Shown here one piece after another: positions 1 through 5,013 of a stretch of 5,324 nt of DNA. The DNA is from Micromonosporaceae bacterium (GTDB lineage: Bacteria; Actinomycetota; Actinomycetes; Mycobacteriales; Micromonosporaceae), in the NCBI GenBank assembly GCA_017354595.1, contig JAFMQQ010000255.1:1-5324 (forward strand). The letters are read 5' to 3'. Each line of letters starts with the position of its first letter. Position 1 is the first letter of the stretch. A model generated the notes under the pieces. The model searched no databases and was not told the origin of the DNA. It worked only from the letters and a program-made list of their open reading frames with translations. A program made the position numbers and the translations under genes.

Positions 1-94
1 CGTGTCAGGTCTGCGCTTTGACCGTGGTTCGATGCCGCGGTTGCCGTCGGGCTCCGTCGGGTACCGAGGGAATGTCGCATTGCGCCGGCGCCGC

Positions 95-100
95 TACGAT
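95..100 (+). promoter_or_regulatory. Possible -10 box of the glmU promoter (TACGAT)
   Basis: TACGAT fits the actinobacterial TANNNT -10 consensus and lies in an otherwise GC-rich leader. A start point about 7 bases downstream would give a leader of roughly 30 nt carrying the glmU ribosome site. No convincing -35 hexamer lies 16-19 bases upstream; TTGACC at 18-23 is too far away. This is a motif match only. Confidence 0.35.
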
Positions 101-121
101 GACCGGGCGCGACACCCGCCC

Positions 122-129
122 GAGGGGAG
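122..129 (+). promoter_or_regulatory. Ribosome binding site deciding the glmU start
   Basis: GAGGGGAG lies 7 bases before the ATG at 137. The reading frame stays open upstream to the window edge, but this site and the homology boundary at residue 1 place the start here. The upstream 45 codons (Arg- and Gly-rich) look like untranslated leader read in frame. Confidence 0.75.
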
Positions 130-136
130 CCTCAAG

Positions 137-1648
137 ATGAGCCAGGACCGCACCGTCATCGTGCTGGCAGCGGGCGAGGGCAAGCGGATGAAGTCGGCAC
201 TGCCCAAGGTTCTCCACCCACTGCTCGGGCGGACCATGCTCGGGCATGTGCTCGCCGCCGCCCGTGCGCTGGACGCACAGCGCACCCTCGTCGTCGTCGG
301 GCACGGCGGCGACCAGGTCACCGCCCACCTCGCCGACATCGCGCCCGACGCCATCCCGGTGACTCAGGCCGAGCAGCGCGGCACCGGTCACGCCGTACGC
401 GTCGCGCTCGCCGCAGTGCCCGAGGCGACCGGTACCGTCATCGTCCTCAACGGCGACCTGCCGCTGGTCCGGGCCGGTACCCTCGCCGCCCTGCTCGCCA
501 CCCATGCCAGCGAGGAGGCGGCCGCCACCCTGCTCACCGCCGAGGTACCCGATCCGGCCGGCCTCGGCCGGATCATCCACGGCCCGGGCGGTTTCGAGCG
601 CATCGTCGAGGAGCGGGACGCCAAGTCCGAGGAGTTGGGCATCCACGAGATCAACGCGGGCGCGTACGCGTTCCAGGCCGGCGTCCTGCGGGAGGCCCTG
701 GAGAAGCTCTCCACCGAGAACGATCAGGGCGAGGAGTACCTGACCGACATCTTCGCCGTGCTGCTCGCCGATGGGGCGAGCGTGGCGACCTGGCGGGCGG
801 AGGACCCGACCGAGGCGTTCGGCGCCAACGACCGGGCGCAGCTCGCGATGCTCCGGGCCACGCTGCGCGATCGCATCAACACCGACTGGATGCGCGAGGG
901 CGTCACTCTGCTCGACCCCGCTACGACATGGATTGATGTCGATGTGACGCTCGGCCGTGATGTCGTGGTGGAGCCGAACACCCAGCTGCGCGGTACGACC
1001 TCGGTGGGTGAGGGCGCGGTCATCGGCCCGGACACCACGCTGACCGACGTGTTCGTCGGCGCGAACGCGAAGGTGGTACGCAGCCACGCCTCGAACTCCT
1101 GGATCGGCGCGGGTGCCTCGGTCGGCCCGTACGCGTACCTGCGCCCGGGCACCTCGCTGGGTGAGCATGCCAAGCTCGGTACCTTCGTGGAGACCAAGAA
1201 CGCCGAGATCGGGGCGGGCACCAAGGTTCCGCATCTGTCCTATGTGGGCGATGCGACCATCGGCGAGCAGACGAACATCGGCGCCGCCACGGTCTTCGTC
1301 AACTACGACGGGGTGGCCAAGCACCGCACGGTCATCGGCGACCACGCGCGGACCGGTGCGGACAACATGTTCGTCGCGCCGGTGGAGGTCGGCGACGGCG
1401 CGTACACGGGCGCGGGAACCGTGGTGCGGCGCGACGTACCGCCGGGAGCGCTGGCCTACTCGCAGGCGCCGCAGAAGGTCGTCGAGGGCTGGGTCGCCAG
1501 CAAGCGCCCCGGAACCGCGGCGGCGGAGGCGGCCGCGCGGGCCAAGGGGGAGCCCACCCCGGCGCCCGAGCCCACCCCGGCGCCCGAATCAACCTCGGCG
1601 CCCGAGCCCACCCCGGCACCCGGGGGAAGCGGAGAACCCCAGGACTGA
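137..1648 (+). CDS. glmU: Bifunctional UDP-N-acetylglucosamine pyrophosphorylase / glucosamine-1-phosphate N-acetyltransferase GlmU
   Basis: This cytoplasmic enzyme acetylates glucosamine-1-phosphate with acetyl-CoA and then transfers UMP from UTP, giving UDP-GlcNAc for peptidoglycan and other glycans. The protein has 503 residues. Residues 1 to about 240 form the uridyltransferase domain: nucleotide loop LAAGEGKRM (10-18), PKVLH (23-27), QAEQRGTGHA (77-86), the metal-binding Asp in NGD (D107), EEYLTDI (199-205) and N231. From about 255 comes a left-handed beta-helix of hexapeptide repeats with YLRPGTS (334-340), the likely catalytic His in VPHLSYVGDA (H366) and NYDG (389-392). Residues from about 457 form an Ala- then Pro/Glu-rich tail with tandem EPTPAP units, probably disordered; M. 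tuberculosis GlmU also has a Pro-rich tail. One oddity is Lys at position 16, where many homologues have Thr (G-x-G-T-R-M). Start: ATG at 137 behind GAGGGGAG. prs follows after 46 bp. Confidence 0.97.
   Translation: MSQDRTVIVLAAGEGKRMKSALPKVLHPLLGRTMLGHVLAAARALDAQRTLVVVGHGGDQVTAHLADIAPDAIPVTQAEQRGTGHAVRVALAAVPEATGTVIVLNGDLPLVRAGTLAALLATHASEEAAATLLTAEVPDPAGLGRIIHGPGGFERIVEERDAKSEELGIHEINAGAYAFQAGVLREALEKLSTENDQGEEYLTDIFAVLLADGASVATWRAEDPTEAFGANDRAQLAMLRATLRDRINTDWMREGVTLLDPATTWIDVDVTLGRDVVVEPNTQLRGTTSVGEGAVIGPDTTLTDVFVGANAKVVRSHASNSWIGAGASVGPYAYLRPGTSLGEHAKLGTFVETKNAEIGAGTKVPHLSYVGDATIGEQTNIGAATVFVNYDGVAKHRTVIGDHARTGADNMFVAPVEVGDGAYTGAGTVVRRDVPPGALAYSQAPQKVVEGWVASKRPGTAAAEAAARAKGEPTPAPEPTPAPESTSAPEPTPAPGGSGEPQD
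1550..1621 (+). repeat. Four tandem 18-bp repeats coding the GlmU C-terminal tail
   Basis: Four consecutive 18-bp units (1550-1567, 1568-1585, 1586-1603, 1604-1621) sit in frame. Units 1 and 2 are identical (GAGCCCACCCCGGCGCCC), unit 4 differs at one base, and unit 3 has diverged to code ESTSAP. The peptide is EPTPAP, EPTPAP, ESTSAP, EPTPAP (residues 472-495). Near-identity at DNA level suggests recent slippage or duplication, so copy number probably varies between strains. Confidence 0.95.
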
Positions 1649-1649
1649 C

Positions 1650-1655
1650 TAGGCT
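1650..1655 (+). promoter_or_regulatory. Possible -10 box of a prs promoter (TAGGCT)
   Basis: TAGGCT begins two bases after the glmU stop and fits TANNNT. Initiation near 1662 would leave a leader of about 33 nt with the prs ribosome site (AGGGGAG, 1678-1684). No good -35 is visible. The same hexamer recurs at 2751 ahead of rplY. prs may also be read from the glmU promoter, as no terminator lies between them. Confidence 0.35.
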
Positions 1656-1694
1656 GGCAGCTACCACCGACTCCACCAGGGGAGCATCGAGCCG

Positions 1695-2696
1695 ATGGCC
1701 GTCACCGAGCCGATGGGCAATAGCATCCAGTCCGCCAGCCGCAAAACCCTGATGCTGTTCTCCGGGCGTGCGTACCCGGAGCTGACCGACGAGATCGGCG
1801 AGGTGCTCGGCGTGGCACCGACCCCGGCCGACGCGTACGACTTCGCCAACGGCGAGATCTTCGTGCGTTACCGGGAGTCAGTGCGCGGCTCCGACGCGTT
1901 CGTCGTGCAGTCCATGTGCCCACCCATCAACCACTGGTTGATGGAGTCCCTCATCATGGTGGACGCGTTGAAGCGCGGCTCTGCCAAGCGCATCACCGTG
2001 GTGCTGCCGTTCTATCCGTACGGCCGGCAGGACAAGAAGCACCGCGGCCGGGAGCCCATCTCGGCCCGGCTCGTCTCCGACCTGTACAAGAAGGCCGGTG
2101 CCAACCGGATCCTCACCGTCGACCTGCACACCGCGCAGATCCAGGGTTTCTTCGACGGTCCGGTGGACCACCTGTTCGCGATGGACGTGCTGGCCGGCTA
2201 CATCGAGGACCGCTACCGGGGCCGGCCGGTCGCCGTGGTCGCGCCCGACTCCGGGCGGGTACGGGTGGCCGAGCGCTGGACCGACCGGCTGGGTGGCTGC
2301 CCGCTCGCGTTCATCCACAAGACCCGCGACCCGCAGCAGCCGAACCAGGTGGTCGCCAACCGGGTGGTGGGCGAGGTCGAGGGTCGGGTGTGCCTGGTGG
2401 TCGATGACATGATCGACACCGGTGGCACCATCTGCAAAGCGTCCGACATCCTGTTCGCCTCGGGTGCGGCGGACGTGGTCGTCGCCGCGACGCACGCGGT
2501 GCTCTCCGATCCGGCGACCGAGCGGTTGAAGAACAGCCGGATCAGTGAGGTCGTGGTCACCAACACGCTGCCGCTGCCGGATGACAAACGGTTGGACAAG
2601 ATCACCGTGCTCTCGATCGCGCCGCTGATCGCCCGGGCGATCCGCGAGGTCTTCGATGACGGCTCGGTCACCACCCTCTTCGGGGGATTCAGCTAA
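1695..2696 (+). CDS. prs: Ribose-phosphate pyrophosphokinase (PRPP synthetase), class I
   Basis: Transfers pyrophosphate from ATP to ribose-5-phosphate, making PRPP for purine, pyrimidine, histidine, tryptophan and NAD synthesis; in actinobacteria PRPP also feeds the decaprenyl-phosphate arabinose route. Cytoplasmic; family members form hexamers. The 333 residues cover the whole class I fold: N-terminal LMLFSGRAYPEL (19-30), FANGEIFVR (50-58), the flexible catalytic loop around YGRQDKKHRGRE (109-120), DLHTAQIQGFFDGPVDH (143-159), and the PRPP-binding loop VVDDMIDTGGT (235-245), followed by VTNTLP (288-293) near the C terminus. The length is close to that of M. tuberculosis PrsA (326). The ATG at 1695 has AGGGGAG 10 bases upstream; an internal ATG (codon 7) has no ribosome site, so the first is preferred. 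A terminator-like hairpin follows 24 bp after the stop. Confidence 0.97.
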   Translation: MAVTEPMGNSIQSASRKTLMLFSGRAYPELTDEIGEVLGVAPTPADAYDFANGEIFVRYRESVRGSDAFVVQSMCPPINHWLMESLIMVDALKRGSAKRITVVLPFYPYGRQDKKHRGREPISARLVSDLYKKAGANRILTVDLHTAQIQGFFDGPVDHLFAMDVLAGYIEDRYRGRPVAVVAPDSGRVRVAERWTDRLGGCPLAFIHKTRDPQQPNQVVANRVVGEVEGRVCLVVDDMIDTGGTICKASDILFASGAADVVVAATHAVLSDPATERLKNSRISEVVVTNTLPLPDDKRLDKITVLSIAPLIARAIREVFDDGSVTTLFGGFS

Positions 2697-2720
2697 CCGC
2701 TGTTCCTTCTCGATCCGGTA

Positions 2721-2748
2721 CCCTCGCGGAGCGCGACCGCCGCGGGGG
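2721..2748 (+). terminator. Terminator-like GC hairpin after prs
   Basis: CCCTCGCGG (2721-2729) pairs with CCGCGGGGG (2740-2748) over nine base pairs, one a T-G wobble, around a 10-base loop. It lies 24 bp past the prs stop. No T-tract follows, which is common for actinobacterial hairpin terminators. It could equally be the top of a longer structured leader. Confidence 0.5.
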
Positions 2749-2750
2749 AG

Positions 2751-2756
2751 TAGGCT
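2751..2756 (+). promoter_or_regulatory. Possible -10 box of the rplY-pth promoter (TAGGCT)
   Basis: TAGGCT lies just after the prs terminator-like hairpin and fits TANNNT. Its expected -35 region would fall inside that hairpin and shows no TTG core. Initiation near 2763 would give a leader of about 150 nt for rplY that includes the inverted repeat at 2825-2869. Motif match only. Confidence 0.3.
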
Positions 2757-2809
2757 TGTCGGGTTGCCACGGCGAGGGTGCCCGGTTCTGCCGCCCAACG
2801 GCTGGCCGA

Positions 2810-2825
2810 GCGCCGTGATCGGCGC
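2810..2825 (+). other. Small perfect hairpin in the rplY leader
   Basis: GCGCCG (2810-2815), TGAT loop, CGGCGC (2820-2825): six perfect GC pairs with a four-base loop. It shares base 2825 with the larger inverted repeat that follows, so the two could stack or compete at the boundary. Function unknown. Confidence 0.4.
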
Positions 2826-2869
2826 GGTGTCCGGGCTCTTCCTGCCTTCGGCGCCCCCGCCCGGCACCG
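2825..2869 (+). other. Long inverted repeat ahead of rplY
   Basis: CGGTGtCCGGGC (2825-2836) pairs with GCCCGGCACCG (2859-2869): eleven Watson-Crick pairs with a single bulged T at 2830, enclosing a 22-base pyrimidine-rich loop (2837-2858). It ends 44 bp before the rplY start and 29 bp before its ribosome site. No T-run follows. It may be a leader element (attenuation or L25 feedback) or a second terminator; the sequence does not decide. Confidence 0.5.
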
Positions 2870-2912
2870 TATGACCCACTGAGCTAACGAGCAAGACGGA
2901 AGGTGTGCACCC

Positions 2913-3566
2913 GTGTCCGAGGTCCGTATCAGCGCCGAACCCCGCACCGAGTTCGGCAAGGGTGGCGCCCGGCGTACCCGTCGGGCCGGTAAGGTGCCCG
3001 CCGTGCTGTACGGCCACGGCGAGGCGCCCAGGCACATCGCCCTGCCCGCCCGGGAACTCGCCGCCGCGATCCGGCACGGCGGGATGAACCAACTATTCGA
3101 CATCGCGCTCTCCGATGGCACAAGTACCCTCGCCCTGCCCAAGGCGATCCAGCGCGACCCGATCAGGGACACCTTCGAACACGTCGACCTGCTGATCGTG
3201 GTCCGCGGCGAGCGCGTCACCGTCGAGGTACCGGTGGTCCTGGTCGGCCACGCCACCGGCGACACCCTGGTCATCCTCGAACACGACCGGCTCTCCGTCA
3301 CCGCGGACGCCACCCGCCTGCCCGATCGCCTTGAGGCATCGGTGGAGGGGCTCGGCGCGGGGTCGCACGTGACCGCCGCCGAGATCAAGCTTCCGGATGG
3401 CGCCGATCTCGCCACCGACCCGGATCTGGTGGTGGCGGTCGTCTCCGCCGCCCCGAGCGCGGAGCAGATCGCCGAGGAGATCGGTGAGGGGCGGGAGGCC
3501 GCCGAGGAGGCGCCCGCGGGCGAACAGGCCGGCGCCGAGCAGGTCGCCGAGCCGGCCGAGGTCTGA
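2913..3566 (+). CDS. rplY: 50S ribosomal protein L25, CTC/TL5 type
   Basis: Binds the 5S rRNA region of the large ribosomal subunit; the long CTC-type proteins are also called general stress proteins in Bacillus. The 217-residue product has the L25 domain at about 1-95 (RTEFGKGGARRTRRAGKVPA at 11-30, AVLYGHGE at 30-37, then EHVDLLIVV at 89-97) and the CTC beta domain at about 96-180 (RVTVEVPVVLVG, 101-112; SVEGLGAGSHV, 143-153; the LATDPDLVVAVV stretch, 166-177). Residues about 183-217 are an acidic Ala/Glu tail, usual for the long form. The GTG start at 2913 is preceded by GGAAGG (2898-2903) with 9 bases between. pth follows after 33 bp, so the two are probably cotranscribed. The 216-bp structured gap upstream suggests separate control from prs. 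The placement matches rplY next to pth in mycobacteria. Confidence 0.96.
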   Translation: MSEVRISAEPRTEFGKGGARRTRRAGKVPAVLYGHGEAPRHIALPARELAAAIRHGGMNQLFDIALSDGTSTLALPKAIQRDPIRDTFEHVDLLIVVRGERVTVEVPVVLVGHATGDTLVILEHDRLSVTADATRLPDRLEASVEGLGAGSHVTAAEIKLPDGADLATDPDLVVAVVSAAPSAEQIAEEIGEGREAAEEAPAGEQAGAEQVAEPAEV

Positions 3567-3599
3567 CGCCCGCCGGGGGTCCGACCCGAGGAGGCACCC

Positions 3600-4187
3600 G
3601 TGCCCGAAGCGTGGCTCGTTGTCGGCCTGGGCAACCCGGGGCCGGGATACGCGAAGAACCGACACAATGTCGGATTCATGGTGGCCGATCTGCTCGGGCA
3701 CCGGATCGGGGCCCGGTTCGGCCGGCACCGGCGCGCGGTCGCCGAGGTCGCCGAGGGGCACCTGGGCCCGGGCGGGCCGCGGCTGATCCTCGCGAAGCCG
3801 TTGACGTACATGAATCTCTCCGGTGGACCCGCGGCGGCGTTGGCCCTGTTCTACAAGGTGCCACCGGACCATCTGGTCGCCGTGCACGACGAGCTGGACA
3901 TCCCGTACGGACAGATCCGGCTGAAGATCGGCGGCGGCGAGGGCGGTCACAACGGGCTGCGGTCGCTGTCCCGGTCGTTGCAGACCAAGGACTATTACCG
4001 GGTACGTTTCGGAATCGGGCGTCCACCCGGCCGTCAGGATCCGGCCGACTACGTGCTGAGTGACTTCTCCGCTGCCGAGCGCAAGGAGCTCGACTTCCTG
4101 GTCGACCGGGCGGCCGACGCGACCGAGGCGCTGGTCACGGAGGGGCTGGAACGGGCACAGAACACCTTCCACCCCAGCCTGGCTTGA
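3600..4187 (+). CDS. pth: Peptidyl-tRNA hydrolase
   Basis: Cleaves the ester bond between peptide and tRNA on peptidyl-tRNAs dropped by stalled ribosomes, recycling the tRNA; cytoplasmic, monomeric and usually essential. The 195-residue protein is of normal bacterial Pth length. All active-site elements are visible: GLGNPGPGY (9-17) with N12, RHNVG (21-25) with the catalytic H22, LTYMNLSGG (68-76) with N72, HDELD (96-100) with the catalytic D97, and GGHNGLRS (115-122) with N118. RFGIGRPP (136-143) is also typical. The GTG start at 3600 has GAGGAGG at 3588-3594, five bases before it, and MPEAWLVVGLGNPG matches the normal N terminus. It sits 33 bp after rplY, consistent with a translation-related two-gene operon, and 19 bp before cysQ. 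Confidence 0.97.
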   Translation: MPEAWLVVGLGNPGPGYAKNRHNVGFMVADLLGHRIGARFGRHRRAVAEVAEGHLGPGGPRLILAKPLTYMNLSGGPAAALALFYKVPPDHLVAVHDELDIPYGQIRLKIGGGEGGHNGLRSLSRSLQTKDYYRVRFGIGRPPGRQDPADYVLSDFSAAERKELDFLVDRAADATEALVTEGLERAQNTFHPSLA

Positions 4188-4194
4188 CCTGAGA

Positions 4195-4200
4195 TAGTTT
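4195..4200 (+). promoter_or_regulatory. Probable -10 box for a leaderless cysQ transcript (TAGTTT)
   Basis: TAGTTT fits TANNNT and ends six bases before the cysQ GTG, so a start point at the usual distance falls on the G of the start codon (4207). There is no AGG/GAGG site ahead of that GTG. This is the layout expected of actinobacterial leaderless genes. No clear -35 is visible; TTGACC at 4184-4189 is too close to serve as one. Confidence 0.5.
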
Positions 4201-4206
4201 GAGACC

Positions 4207-4989
4207 GTGCCACCCGCTGTTGATGGCGCGTTCGCGCGCTGGCTGGCCGACAAGGCCGGCGCCCTGCTGCGTGACCTGCGCGCGGATCGCGGATACTCCG
4301 ACCCGGAGGCGCTGCGCGCAGCGGGGGACAAATACTCGCACCACCTGATCGCGACCGAGCTGGCCCGGTGGCGCCCGGGGGATGAGGTCTTCTCCGAGGA
4401 GGCCGTCTCCGACGTGGCCCGCCGGGTGGCGGCCGACCGGGTGTGGATCGTCGACCCGCTCGACGGTACCCGGGAGTTCGGCGAGCCCGGGCGCACCGAC
4501 TGGGCTGTCCACATCGGACTGTGGGCGCGCGATTCCTCCGCGCCGTTCCACCTCGGCGCGGCGGCGATCGCGCTTCCGGCGCAGCACAGCGTGCTGGGCA
4601 CCGACTTCCCGCCTGGGTACCCGCCGATGTCGCCGGCGGCCGCCGCCGGCGGCGCGCTGCGGCTGGCGGTCAGCCGGTCCCGGGCACCGGCGCTGGTCAC
4701 CGCGCTCGCCGAGCAGCTGCACGCCGAACTGGTACCGATGGGTTCGGCCGGAGCGAAGATCGCCGCGGTGATCGCCGGGGATGCCGACGCCTACGTGCAC
4801 GCCGGCGGGCAGTACGAGTGGGACTCCGCGGCGCCGGTGGCTGTGGCGTCGGCCACCGGGCTGCACTGTTCCCGGATCGACGGCTCCGCGCTGGAATACA
4901 ATCGACCGGATCCGTTCCTGCCCGACCTGCTGGTCTGCCGGAAGGATCTCGCCACCCGGATCCTCAACGTGCTGAACGCAGCGCATTGA
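4207..4989 (+). CDS. cysQ: 3'(2'),5'-bisphosphate nucleotidase CysQ (PAP phosphatase), inositol-monophosphatase family
   Basis: Removes the 3'-phosphate from 3'-phosphoadenosine-5'-phosphate (PAP), possibly also from PAPS, preventing PAP build-up during sulfate assimilation or sulfotransfer; Mg-dependent and lithium-sensitive in the family. The 260 residues show the family metal-site motifs: GDKYS (40-44), SEEA (63-66), DPLDGTRE (83-90; D83, D86), and EWDSAAP (204-210; D206). MGSAGAKIAAVIAG (178-191), ADAYVHAGGQ (193-202) and the late YNRPDPFLPDLLVCR (231-245) follow the layout I recall for M. tuberculosis CysQ. Inositol or fructose bisphosphatase activity cannot be excluded from sequence, but cysD directly downstream supports a sulfur role. 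The GTG at 4207 is fixed by an in-frame TAG at 4195-4197 and the lack of another nearby in-frame start. It has no recognisable ribosome site and may be leaderless. cysD starts 24 bp after its stop. Confidence 0.92.
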   Translation: MPPAVDGAFARWLADKAGALLRDLRADRGYSDPEALRAAGDKYSHHLIATELARWRPGDEVFSEEAVSDVARRVAADRVWIVDPLDGTREFGEPGRTDWAVHIGLWARDSSAPFHLGAAAIALPAQHSVLGTDFPPGYPPMSPAAAAGGALRLAVSRSRAPALVTALAEQLHAELVPMGSAGAKIAAVIAGDADAYVHAGGQYEWDSAAPVAVASATGLHCSRIDGSALEYNRPDPFLPDLLVCRKDLATRILNVLNAAH

Positions 4990-4999
4990 CCGAGGTCAA
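4986..4999. promoter_or_regulatory. Palindrome across the cysQ-cysD junction, possible operator
   Basis: TTGACC-GA-GGTCAA is a perfect inverted repeat with 6-bp arms and a 2-bp centre. It overlaps the cysQ stop codon and ends 14 bp before the cysD ATG, touching the cysD ribosome site (AAAGGA, 4998-5003). The short centre rules out an RNA hairpin using all pairs but suits a dimeric DNA-binding protein. No regulator can be named from the sequence; chance is possible. Confidence 0.35.
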
Positions 5000-5013
5000 A
5001 GGAATATAGCGGC

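Noticed and set aside
23..39. tRNA T-arm-like stem-loop (CGTGG, TTCGATG loop, CCGCG) at the left edge
   Set aside because: The five-pair stem and TTCGA loop match a T-arm, but the bases before it give no acceptable anticodon arm (no T33 at the right place) and no CCA follows. A long-variable-arm tRNA cut by the window edge cannot be fully excluded, but there is too little to call one.
44..61. Direct repeat CCGTCGGG with 10-bp period in the glmU upstream region
   Set aside because: Two 8-bp GC-rich copies are weak evidence; no further copies or promoter alignment support a binding site.
2..136. N-terminal extension of glmU starting from GTG at position 2
   Set aside because: The frame is open, but the peptide is Arg-rich and unlike GlmU, and a good ribosome site sits right before the ATG at 137.
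5..1345. Long minus-strand open frame (446 codons) opposite glmU
   Set aside because: It lies wholly over a clear glmU gene; long antisense frames are expected in GC-rich DNA with strong third-position GC, and its product has low-complexity Arg/Gly/Val composition.
2656..2874. Small + strand open frame (72 codons) spanning the prs end and the gap, as a possible lpqT relic or leader peptide
   Set aside because: It begins inside prs in another frame, has no ribosome site, and its Pro/Arg-rich product shows no lipobox or signal peptide.
3577..3587. GGGTC-C-GACCC inverted repeat just before the pth ribosome site
   Set aside because: The arms are only five GC-rich bases with a one-base centre, which is likely by chance in this composition and cannot form a full hairpin.
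1878..4700. Long minus-strand open frames (404, 372 and 535 codons) opposite prs, rplY, pth and cysQ
   Set aside because: They are mirror frames of well-identified genes, run across several gene borders and structured gaps, and show no recognisable domain.
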